Positions 47,501 to 59,800 of a stretch of DNA of 64,000 nt are shown piece after piece. The stretch spans positions 8,367,225 to 8,431,224 of the forward strand of contig CM119269.1 in assembly GCA_051294375.1 (NCBI GenBank), in the 5' to 3' direction. The notes beneath the pieces were generated by a model. It was not told where the DNA came from. It searched no databases and saw only the letters and a list, made by a program, of their open reading frames with translations. A program made the position numbers and the translations under genes. Numbering within the stretch: the stretch's first letter is position 1; each line of letters begins with the position of its first letter. The DNA comes from Paraspadella gotoi. Its lineage: Eukaryota > Chaetognatha.

Positions 47501-49809
47501 ACACCTCTTTGTCCAGCTCAGCTTCATCGATGCTGGGGAATTTCCTCTGCACGGCGGTTTCTCCATCAAAAGAATCCACGTGTTCGAAATCCACAGTTTG
47601 ACTGAAAAATAATTGAATAAACAATTTTATTAAAGATAGACACGAGCAAAAATTCAGCCTAATTTAAAAACAAGTTTAATAATGGAAAAACTAAATATAT
47701 CTAAAGGACAGATCGAAACGTAGTTGAACATTTTAACTAATGTAAAAACAATCAACTAAATATATTGATATGTATACATTTTGAAGAATTAATCATTTTT
47801 GTTGATGTTACTAAAAACAGAAAAGATGAAAGTAACACTGGTCGCGACGTGCGACTTGAAAATATTTTAACTTTTACTTATATTTATTATCAGAGGATAA
47901 TTAAATTTTCCAAAATATTAATTATGTTTTTTTTAAAGAAATAGCAATAATTTTCATTTTGATTATTGTGTTTGTCGCGGATTGGTACAAATCGTATTAG
48001 TTTAATTCTAAACAAAAATAAACTGCTCTCAAAGGTAAGTGCGCGTGTTTTAAAATACTTACCTGTTCAGTTTTATCTTTAAGTAAGACCTTTTGTAACA
48101 ATAGGACGAAATAATCTTTATTAAATGCTGACGGTCTATTGTTAACTAATTTTTATATATAATACTTTGAGATGAGAAAAGTTTTAATGAAATTACGTTG
48201 TGAAAACAAAGAAAACTTTTCTCATCTCAAATTCTAAACCGACGAAAAAGAAAGGGAAAAAAATACTAACATAAAATACTTCAACTTCAACTTCAACTTC
48301 AAGGTTTTATTAATGATTACTTTGAATAATTTGTATTAAAGTATTTTTAGTCATCAATACATTTCTCAATTCTTACCCTTTATTCGATTTTATGCTGACG
48401 AATTTTTCTTGTTTTTCTTCCCAAATTTCGTCGCCTTCAAAATCTCGAGTCGCAGCTGGGAATAAAATAAGAGAAGTCTTGACCTTGAATCTGATCTTTG
48501 CCCTGACGTATAGAATTTGACCTTGAATCTGACCTTGGATTTCACCTGAGTCTTCATCTCTAGGCTTTATACTCACCGAGCATGTAAAACAAAATGTCTC
48601 AAAACATGACCTTCATCTGGCCTCTGACATTTTAGACCAGACCTTTTCTCAAAACGATCCCACCTTCGAGCTGACCTCTGACCTTTCTCAAAACGATCCC
48701 ACCTTCGACCTGACCCCTGACCTTTCCCAAAACGATCCAACCGTTGACCCGATCCCTGACCTTACCTTTCACCGCTGTCGTCGCTTCCAGAAAAACGTCA
48801 TCCGAAATGAGAGATTGACTCGTCGGTTCAGAAGGCGGGGACTGTTGACCCGATGTCTGCTGACCCGTGGTTTGTTGATCAAACGTCTGTTTACCCAATG
48901 TCGGTTGACCCGAAGTCGGCTGACCCGTCCACGAGTCCACATCGCTTCCGGTGTCCCCCGCGCTTTCGGTCAAGTGACCCATTTCGGTCACGTGACTATT
49001 ACAGGTCGTCTTCTTCCTTCCGGTCGCTCGACGTCCGACGTCGTCCGATTCAATCGACGCTGCCGCCGCGGCTGACGCTGCCGACGCTGATTGGCTGAAA
49101 GCGACGCCGCCGATGACGAGCGACGAAGCGTCACCGTCCGCGACATCGGATATTTTCGCCGCGCCAACCGACGCTGCGTCAACCGTTGACGCGTCATCAA
49201 ATTCTGAGCGATGGCGACTTTTTTCCATGTTTCGTCTTCGTGAATTTGAAATGAGACTTTCCTGTCAATTATGATTAATTATCATTATTTTCGTTAAGAA
49301 AAGCTTCTTTTTTTTATTAATTTCATTTATTTTCAAAAACTAGAATAAATGAAAAAAATTGTAAAAATGAGACAGACATTCATTTTGACCTACACTGGTT
49401 CTGTTCAAAGGCCACAACCGATCATAAAAGTTTATTAAAAGAGATAGTACCTTTTTCTGTAACAAATTTTACTATCTTAACTCACTATATTTAATGAGAG
49501 ACAGACAGACAGTACGAAAAAAGAAATACATAGGCGCTTTTCATTTTTAGGGATCAACAACTTTTTAACTTCACCCTGAATGCGAATGAGTTTGTTCTCA
49601 TGATTCGTTGCCCTCTGCTAATTACAAGCTTAAGAAAAAAGGGACAACGAACCTTCGTTACCATCGTTACTTGGTAACAACGATTAATGCTTTTCGTATG
49701 CGCGTCTTTTTTCTCTCTTCGCAAACTAGCGATCCTTTTTTTAAAAAACCGTCAACCTTTTCCACCACTGAGCTTCGAAAATATGGCACAAACAAGCCAT
49801 TCTAATCTC

Positions 49810-49896
<87 letters not shown>

Positions 49897-49995
49897 ACAT
49901 GTTTATTCCGGCACTTTATGTTTTTCGGTTATTTTTTCGTGTTTATTGTTCATTTTTTCTTTCTTTCTTTCTTTCTTTTCTTTCTTCTTTCTTCT

Positions 49996-50031
<36 letters not shown>

Positions 50032-50247
50032 TTTTTCCATTACTTTTTTTAGCATCTTACCGTGGACGCAGTCTCGCCCTGGTTCCTCTCTTCATTTTCT
50101 TTTCTATATTCTTCTCTTTTTTCCTCAGTTTTTTCTTCTCTATTTGCGCCACTTTGCATCTCCTCTGACTTTCCCCGGTCGCCGCTTCTTCTGTTTGAAT
50201 CTCGGGTCTTACTGATCCGGCCGACCTGGCCGAGGAATGGAGAGAGT

Positions 50248-50312
<65 letters not shown>

Positions 50313-52923
50313 GTTAGAGGGGTGAATGAGCGGAAAAGAAAGGAGGAAGAGGTTGAAGAGAGGAAAACAGAGGAGAAAGGGGATGAAAGGAGAAGAGGAA
50401 TAAGTGAAAAAAAAAGAAAAAAAGACAAGAGAGGAAAAGAGAAGTGAAAGGAAAAGGGGACGAAGTGAAAAAGAGGTATGAGAGAGGAAGAGGACAAAAA
50501 AGCTAGTTTAGAGGAAAGGAAGATGCGATGAAAAGAGAGGTTAGAAGGGATGAGAATCAGTGGAAAAAGATAGGTTAGAGGGGAAGAGAAGAAGATTTAA
50601 GAGGAGAAAAAGGAAAAAAAAAAGAGAGCGTTGTTATTGAAACATGAGGAGGAAAGGAAGAAGCGATGAAAAGAGAGGTAAGAAGGGATGAGAATCAGTG
50701 GAAAAAGATAGGTTAGAGGGGAAGAGAAGAAGATTGAAACATGAGGAGGAAAGAAAAAGACGCGAGAGGCCAAGTCGGAAGAAAAATAAGGAAAAGTGAG
50801 GGACTGAAAAAGTAAGGAAAAGTGATGGACTGAAAAAGTAAGGAAAAGTGAGGGACTGAAAAAGTAAGGAAAAGTGATGGACTGAAAAAGTAAGGAAAAG
50901 TGAGGGACTGAAAAGGTAAGGAAAGCGTCCACAAGCCGATCAACACCGAAACAACTTTCTTTCTCTCTGTAGTATTCACAAGAAAACGTATCCAATATCG
51001 TTATATACCACGTGACAACTGGCACCAAGCGAACGCCCCCCACAGAGTCACGATTGAAGAGCGCCGGGACCCGAATGACGCCGCTGACAATTTCCGGTTT
51101 GTTAAAAGACCCGAGGGGGACAGAGATATTGGGGGCGTCGGAGTCCGGGTCGGCAAACGGTGCCGGCGCCGGTGTCCGGGTCGGCAAGCGGTGCCCGCGC
51201 CGGTGTCCGGGTCGGCGGACGGAGCCGGCGACGACTGATTTAGTATAGTACTAGGAGAGTGACTTGGGAATTGAATTATCCAGCGGTCTTGGTGAAGAAG
51301 ATTAGTGATAAGTATGTGACAGTGAAGTAGTGATAAGAAAATGGAGAAAGAACTGAAAAATGGTAATTTTAGCATCACTGTTCATTCTTTTGAAGATGAT
51401 GATGACAATTGAATTGGAGACATTGCATGCCTTCCTTATTTCCTTTTCTTTTTTCCTTTTATTTTTTTCATTTTCTTTTTTTCCTTTTCTTTTTTTCCTT
51501 TTCTTTTTTCCTTTTCTTTTTTTCCTTTTCTTTTTTCCTTTTCTTTTGTTGATTTCGTTATTTCAAAGACTTAACCTTGACTCTTCTCGAAAATTCTCCC
51601 TCGATTTAAATTTTGTTTTAAATTTTTCTTTCGACTCCGAAAACTGGAATAAAATGGCGGCCAAATTGAATTTTGATAAATGGCGATTGGTGATTCTCTG
51701 AAGGAATGACGGGATGTTTGGTGACGTGCAAGCTGCGTGAACCGGTATACAATATCAACGGAATTTTTGGCACGGTGACTCAGCCAGTTAGAATCTGAGT
51801 TATGGTTCACAGAGTAACGTGAGTCGTGGTATATAACAAAGGCGGCAGCGGAAGTTGTGACACACCGAATTCTTAAGAGGTTGTGATAGAGGAAATCGTG
51901 TTAAGGGAGTTGTGACAGCGGCGGAAATGAGGAAACTGGGATCCGTTGCTTCCGATGCTTCGTTTCCTCTTGAGGGACGAATGATGGAAAATATGACGCA
52001 CCATAAAAATGGAAAGGAGGAAAAGAAAAGTAAAGGGAGGAATGGAAAGGCAGGAAAGAAAAGGGAGGAAAAGAAAGAGAAGAAAGGGAGGAAATGGAAA
52101 GGAGAAAAGGAAAGGGAGGTAAGGGAGGGGGAATTAAAAGGGAGGAAAGGAAAGGGTTGAAGGAAAGGAAGGAAATAGAAAACGAGGGGAGAAATGGAAG
52201 GGAGGAAAGGAAAGGAATGAAAAGAAAGGAAGAAAAGAGAGAGGAAAGGAGGCAACGGAAGGGTGGGAATAGAGGAAATAGAAGGGAGGAAAGGAATGAA
52301 AAAGAAAGGAAGGGAGATAAAGAAGGAAAGGAAAGGGAGGAAACGGAAGGGAGGAAAGGAAAGGCTGAGAATGAAAGAGATAAAAAGGAAGGGAGAAAAG
52401 TGAAAGGAGGAAAGAGAAAGGAAAGGAGGAAATGAATGGGAGGAAAAGAAAGAGAGGAAAATGAAAGAGAGGAAAGGGAGGAAGAAATGAAAAGGAGGAA
52501 AGGGAAAGGGAGGAAAGAGAAAGGGAATAAAGTAAAGGAAAAAAACGAAAGCGAAGAAAGGGAAGGAAAGAAAAGATTAAAAAGCAGAGGTAGAAAGGAG
52601 CAGAGATGAAAACGAAGGGAAAGTATAACAAAAGAAGAGAGAGAAAAAAGAAAGAAACGAGAAGAAGAAGTAAAAGGAGGATAAAAGAAAGTGAGAGTGT
52701 AATTAAAAAAAGAAAAGGAAAGAGGAAAATAGAAACAAAAAAGACGAAACAAGAGGAAGAAAGATAACGAAAAAGAGAGTTATAAAAAGAGGAAGAAAAA
52801 GAATAAAAATAGTAAAATAGAGACGAGATAGAAAGAACTTCAAAGTTCGAGGAAGAGCAGAATAAATTGGCAGAGTCGACATATGTGGTGTATTTAGATT
52901 ATCGGGTTTCGGGCGTCGAAAAA

Positions 52924-52986
<63 letters not shown>

Positions 52987-52988
52987 TC

Positions 52989-53020
<32 letters not shown>

Positions 53021-53738
53021 TTTCACGTGGACTTAAAATCGGTTGGGGCGCAACGATGCTATCTTTTTTCACTTGGCAACTTTAGAGAGACATACGCTCT
53101 CTCGGAGGACTTGGAAAGGACGGGGCCCCCGTCATAACAAAGAAGAAAAAGGGAAAAAATAAAAGGAAAAATAAAAGTAAAGGAAGAGGATAATAATGAT
53201 GAAATAGTAAAGTTGGCTGAGGAAAGGAAGGAAAAGAAGGGAGGAAGCGTAGGGAAGGAAAGAAGAAATGAAGGAAGGAAGGGAAGGAGGAAAGAAGGAA
53301 GGATGGAATGAATGAAGGAAGGAAGGAGGAAAGGAAATAAGAAAGAAAGGAAGAAGGTAGGACAGGAGGATAAAAAAAGGAAAGCACTAAAAAGGGAACA
53401 ACACATCTAATAACCACTAGGACCATAATTGAATATGCCCGACCGGAAATAATTAAGGCAAACAAATCATCAACGAAGACTTTGATCAATTAACTTCGTC
53501 GGTTCAACTTGCACCCAGAGACAACAACAACGACAACCAAAACGACAACAAGGAAAATGAACTCGGCGAAGTATGACGTTCAGATCCAGGTAATCTTTGT
53601 TTATATGAACTTTTGGTTTTACTAACTACATGATCTGCGAGAGAGATCTGAGAGAGAGAGAGAGAGAGAGAGAGAAGAGAGAGGAGAGAGAGAGAGAGAG
53701 GAGAAGAGAGAGAGAGAGAGAAGAGAAAGAAGAGAGAA

Positions 53739-53802
<64 letters not shown>

Positions 53803-56800
53803 GAAAGAGATAGAAAGACTTTACAAATAATTCTTTCCTATTAATCTGACCCGATTCGACGAAGCATTGCGAGGAACTCGATCGAATCCGAGTCGCAGTA
53901 GTGAACTGCTTTCGCTGAGGACGGATCGACAGCTTCGACTCCCGAGGGTGAAACGCCAACTGCAGTGCAAAGTTAACGATTGCGAGGCTCTGAAGTGATC
54001 TGTCATACACCATGAGTATTACTCACCCAAATATTCTGTCCCTTCAAATCGATGAAATTTAAACAGGACATCTCTCGACCTCATTTTCCCAGAATAAGGG
54101 TTAGGGATAGGATTATAAATTTAAAAATATATAATATATAAAATATATATATATAAAAATGGGCGCTCTGTGAAAACAGAGCCCATCTCTAGACCTCATC
54201 AGCAACTCAATCTTTCACATAAAATTTACTTAACCCTAAACTCATCTTGTAGTCAATAAAATCAGCCACAAAGAGTTGTTATTATTCTCCCCACCCTTGA
54301 CTCCAATCAATCCTTCAACTCTCCCACTCATGACTCATCCCTTCATCACCTTCCAACGCTTCGTCCACCGGCGCCTCTTTCTCTTCCGGCGTCGATGGCC
54401 TCGACTCTTCGACGTCGGGAGATCCGCTTCCATCGGCGTCGCTCTCGGCATCTCCGGCGCCGGACATCCCGGCGTTTCCGGCGGCCGGAGTCGGCGAGGC
54501 TCCTTCCGGAATGGCGCTCACCGCCGTCGTGATTTCTGTCGGCGAATAAGAATTATTAGGGGAAAAAATGACAACTGACAAAAAGATCAATCGGTTAGCA
54601 TTGACGTTTGTCATTAGATGACAAGTAGGAGATGATTTTCAAAAGAAACTACAGATTTTCGTTGTGTAACTTTTAAGATTGAAGCAATATTGCATAGAAG
54701 ATTAATTAAATATATAGACTTTTGACGCAAGGATCGCTATTATGGTCAAATAAATATCTAGTGAAGTCTAGAATTATAAAAATTGCAAGATTACTTGTTT
54801 CGCTATTTTACGTTTTAGATTTTAAAGTATTACAAATATTTATTACAGATTATTTTATTTATTTGATATTTGTATATGTATATATTATGTATATATATTT
54901 TTAACATAATTAGTTCTTAATAATTTTGGTTTTTGATAATCTGAATTCGAAAACTATTAAATGCGTAATCCGGCAACAAGATTAAACAGCGGGTATTCTG
55001 GGATTTAATTAAATATACTGTGAGAGAGTCTTGATTGAAAGCTTGCAGGGCAATGACATGTTATTATAATATAAGAGGGATGGAGTCCTTAACAAGCCTT
55101 AGACTGTTCTATTTAATAATATAATAATATATAATATAATATAATATAATATAAGAGGGATGGAGTCCTTAACCTTAGACTGTTCTAACTTCTAAGTCAG
55201 AGTCAGAATAGCTTATCTATTTAATAAATGGATAATTTTTATATTGGTTGTACCAATTTTATACCAGCTTAAGATGAGGTGCAGTGACTTACAATAAGCA
55301 GCAACAAAGCGCAGAAATGCGCGGCCATAACAAGAAGCAACGGAGCTCAGTGCCGCGCCACCTAAAGCGGCAGCGGAGCGCAGTGCTGCGCGGCGGAGAA
55401 TGAGATTCTCGCTCGATTTCTCATCTCCTTTTCCATCCAACACTTTTCCGCCCGATTTTCTCTCCAACTCTTTTCGTCAAAATCACCGAACAATCAAATC
55501 TCTCTCNNNNNNNNNNTCGTCTCTAAAATAAACTATGTTTGTAAGGTCTGAATTCAAAAACAATCCAACGATAGAATGCAACAACTTAAGCTTGCCCTAA
55601 TAAAAATCCATTTATGCAGCGAAGGCCCCCATAGCTTTAACGGTTCGAAGCAAAGATGACAGGTTTATCATTAGCCCGAAGCATCGAAAAATAAATCCTC
55701 AAAAATCCTCGAAAAAAATCCTCAAAAATCCTCAATTCCTCCAAAATTTGCATTTCTCACAAAATGTTCCACATAAAGTGATGGAATTTTATGGATTTAT
55801 TTCTTAAAATTTATTCCCTTGGAACTAATAAGGGTGAAAAAAAAACTGGCAAAAATTTAATAATGAATGTACATCCATTTTTTTTTAATTCGATATTTTA
55901 TTTGTTGCGTCCACAATGCATTCATTCAATCATTCCATAGTTAAGTTTTAAATTTATTCATTCATCTATTCATCCGTTCATACATTCATTCATTCATTCA
56001 TTCATTCATTCATTCATCTATTCATTCATTCATTCATTCTATTATTTAAATCATTAGTTCATACGTTTATTCATTAATTAGTTGCCTACTTAGTTTAGTT
56101 CATCATTCGTTTCCGAGCAAGCAATAAACCACGCGCCCTTCCTCCCCTCTCTCCGATTTGAGAAATTCCTTCTCTTTTTTTTTTTTTTTTGCTCCAAAAG
56201 GTCATCTCACCCCAGTTGGCATCGTCCTCCGTTTTTCTCGGCCTCTTTCCTCCGCTCCTTCCTCCCTTTCCTCCCTTCCTCGCTCCGTGTTTGGCCGAGG
56301 ATTTGCCGTCTCGATTCCTGGCGTGTGATTGGTCAGATTCCGAAGCGTCCTGACCAATGAGCGCCAAGGCTTTAGACTTCTCGTCCAGCAAGTTTGCCTG
56401 CGAAAGGAAGGAATTTTTTTTTCTCATGAATATGAGGCATTCGTCGTCGTCGTCGTCGTTGTTGTTGATGTTGTTCTGGCGATTGGCCAGTGATGCTTAA
56501 TCTTAATATTATTCTTAATCTTAATCTTAATCTTACGCTTTAAGGTTTAATTTTTTTTAGACATCCGACATAGAATAAACATTGTTTTCTATCCCATGCG
56601 TTAAATTAAAGTATTAAAAAATAAAGTATTGTAATACATTTTAAGATTTGGCTAAACCTAGTGAAATTCTCAACTACTTTAACACTGAAACTTTTTATTG
56701 AAGGAAAACTAAACTGATTTGCTTTTCTTAATTCGAAAAAACAAACACAATAATCAACCATAACTAATAAAACATTCAATTTTGTAAAATGGAATTTACC

Positions 56801-59800
56801 CTTCCCAAAAAATCTACGGCGTCGAGAATGAAGTTGCTACCAGGTTTGCTCCTTTGTCTTTCCAAACTGGGCTGCGATTGGTTCGTCCCGCTGCCGATAG
56901 GTGACGGAGAGGGAGAGATCCCGTCTTTTGTTTTTTTTGTTGGAAGAATAAAACGAGATTATTAGATTCAGTTCTATGAGAACTAAAAAAATCATAACTT
57001 TTATGTCTTAAGTTAATTTGTGAACAACAAGGAACTGTGAATACTTTGTGAGTCGTGAATCGTTCAAGTTTTTTTTAATTTTTTTACCCCTTCCAAAAAA
57101 AAATGTGCATGCGGGTGATTAAATGTTAGAACATGATCGTCGTCGTCGTCGTCGTCGACGTCGTCGTCGNNNNNNNNNNCGTCGTCGTCGTCGTCGTCGT
57201 CGTCGTCCTCACCATCATCGTCGCCCTCGTTATCGTCGTGTTCCTTCGAAGCCGACGAGTCCAGTTTGATCTCGAGCTTCTTGAGCCGCTGCCGCTGTCG
57301 CTGCCGCAGCGGGTCTTCTACAGCCGCGGCGTCGCAGCCCGCGGCGCTGGCGAAATCCTCGACCCCGCGACGCTGACCCGACGGCGTCAAAGGTCGCGCG
57401 TTCGAGGCTAAAGGATCGCGCATTTTTGGAGACGGTGGACGAGCGATTGGAGTTGCGCGGATTCGAGAGGGTTTCGTTAAATTCGTCAAACGAAGAACGG
57501 AAATAGTGAGAATTTCGATTTAACGACAACCAAGAATGCCGATTTCGTTAAAGTCGAAATGTTAACGACAAAAACAGAAAAAAAAAACCCTGAATATTTT
57601 AATTAGTGGGTTTTAAATAAATTTTTCAATATAAAAAAAAAAAGTGACTTTATGGGACCCAAATAAAAATAACAACGTAAACACAGTAGATTACAATCTT
57701 ACATTAAATTACAATATATTTCTCACCGGCGCCGAAGATTCCATCGGCCGGCGTCGGAATCGCCATCTCTCCCGCTCCGGCGGGCGACGGCGGCGGCGGC
57801 TTCGTCGTCGTCGTCGTCGTCGTAACGTCGTGGCGCGAGGATTGACGCCAACGCGGCGGCGACGACGGAGGCGAAGCCGTCCCGCGGCGCTGCGTCGTCG
57901 ACAGCGGCGGCGGATGCGGCGGCGGCGGAAGATGACCGGAAGTTTTACCGGAGGCAGCGAGACGCTTTTCCGGCGCCGGAGGGAAGGAGAGACCGGAGAG
58001 CGGGGCGTTGTAGGAAGAGTCCCGGTACCAGACTAAGCTGCGAAAGAAGTGGTGATGAAGAAATAGTTTCTCTGATTGATTTGATCGATTTGATCGATTT
58101 ATTTGATTGACTGATTGATTGATTGATTTGACTGATTTGATTGCTTGATTCATTGATCAACTCACGGATCCCTCCTAGATTCCGTGGCGCTCATCGTCGT
58201 CGTCATCGTCGTCGTCTCCGAATTCGCGCGATGCGGCGTCGACTGCCGCTGACGCTCCTGCTGCGGCTGTTGCGGCTGCTGCTCCCGCTTCTGCTGTTGC
58301 TGCTGTTGCTGCTGGTTGGGCAAAGATGGCGGCGCCGCTGAGACTCCGACGTCGACGTCGAACCAGAGATCGTCGATGCGGCGCTGCTGATGTTGATGCT
58401 GTATTTTCTGTTGTTGATGTTGCTGCAGATTTTGCGGCGAACGTGGAATTTCTTCGCTTCGTCGCCGAAGAGAATCTGATGATGAAGAAGAAAAATAAAA
58501 ACAATTTTAGATCAGAAAAAAACAGATGAAGCCAAAGACGATGATGACGACGATGACGACGACAGCGACAGCAACGGCGACAACGACCTCTTTGTCTGGC
58601 GATGGCGGCGACTACGGCGTCCTCGGCGTTCTCCACTTCGGCGGCGTCGCTGTGATGACCGCAACGGCGCCACCATGAGGACGACGCCGATTTCTCTGGC
58701 GACGTTGCACTTGAGGAGAAAAAAAAATACTGACATGGTGACATGAGAATAGGTTGACATGGTAACGTTTTTACCTTCTCCTTCTTTGCCAAGGCAGCGA
58801 ATCATTTCCCTCCTTCCACGGCGCGGCACTGTCACGCCATGAGACGGCGCCGCCTCCTTCATTAGAAGGAGCGAGCCCTCTTTTTCCGCCGGCGTCTTTT
58901 TCGTGAACGAGGCTGAATCAAATGTGAATCTTAAATGTAACTCACATCTCACACAATTCCCTCACACTTACTGCTGCTTAGTTTGTGAATAGAGATGCTT
59001 CAGGGTAAATGCACTGAAAATAACTATCGATAACTTTTACCCCACCTAGCAGCCCTGTATGGGGGCTCGAAACAAGGCTTAGCGTGGTCGCTCTGGGAAT
59101 GAACCCGGTATCCAGAGGTTATGGGGAGATGGCTCTACTCAGGACCCAAATGGCGATTTATTGGGGTTTAAACATAAGCGAGGTCATGAGACGTCGTTTT
59201 TCTTCCCCCGCCCTCACCGCTTGTCCCTCTTCCTCCTTAGCAGCCGGTCGAGGTATGCCCGGACGTGCCCGCCGGGCTGCGCGCGGGCGTCGACGCCCTC
59301 GGCCGTTCGATCGATCGCGTGCATCACGTAGAAGAGTTGAGCGTCGGTGAGGATCGGGGCCGAAGAGTTGGGGTTGAAGTCCTCGCAGCCCTAGGGGGCG
59401 GGGAGGGGGTTCACGGAAGAATGAGCTTATGGATCGGTATTACTTTAATCTTTATATTAATCAATCAATAAATAAGAATAATAAATAAATAAATAAATAT
59501 AAAATTAATCCAGAAAGAAATAATTCTATATATGTGGACAAGGCGCTACGTGGGCTGAAGATGACTGTCCGTAACTTCTATAACCCCCTCTAGCAGCCAT
59601 GGAACGGGTCCCTGGGCTTGGAACCAGGCTTGAGGGTTTGCCATGCGCCCAAGGCGGCTTACGGCCGTCCTCACGCTTCCCGCAGGGGAGGTACCGGGTT
59701 GGGATTGAACCCGGTACCTAGTGGTCATGAGCTGATGGCTTTACTCAATGAGCCACCGGGTCACAACTGAAAGTGTCATGATTCTAGGCGGGGTGAACCT

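Noticed and set aside
50787-50925. Possible CRISPR-like array
   Set aside because: The repeats are directly tandem without unique spacers, in a eukaryotic intron, so this is a minisatellite.
51009-51009. Donor GTG-GTATAT for exon 14
   Set aside because: It would force exons 15 and 16 into a frame that stops near 48988, while the phase-0 reading continues to the true end of the gene.
51800-51960. Minus-strand exon reading GNEASEATDPSFLISAAV
   Set aside because: Its phase does not fit between exons 13 and 14, and its donor is unclear.
53556-53998. Small plus-strand gene (MNSAKYDVQIQ with donor, then a frame ending EALK) or a minus-strand exon over 53821-54005
   Set aside because: Both readings are possible and conflict. 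No good acceptor exists for the plus-strand second exon, and the minus-strand version does not restore the phase needed by exon 14.
57060-57210. Poly-aspartate continuation of exon 10
   Set aside because: A consensus donor precedes the (GAC)n run and the next exon joins in phase, so the acidic run is read as intron.
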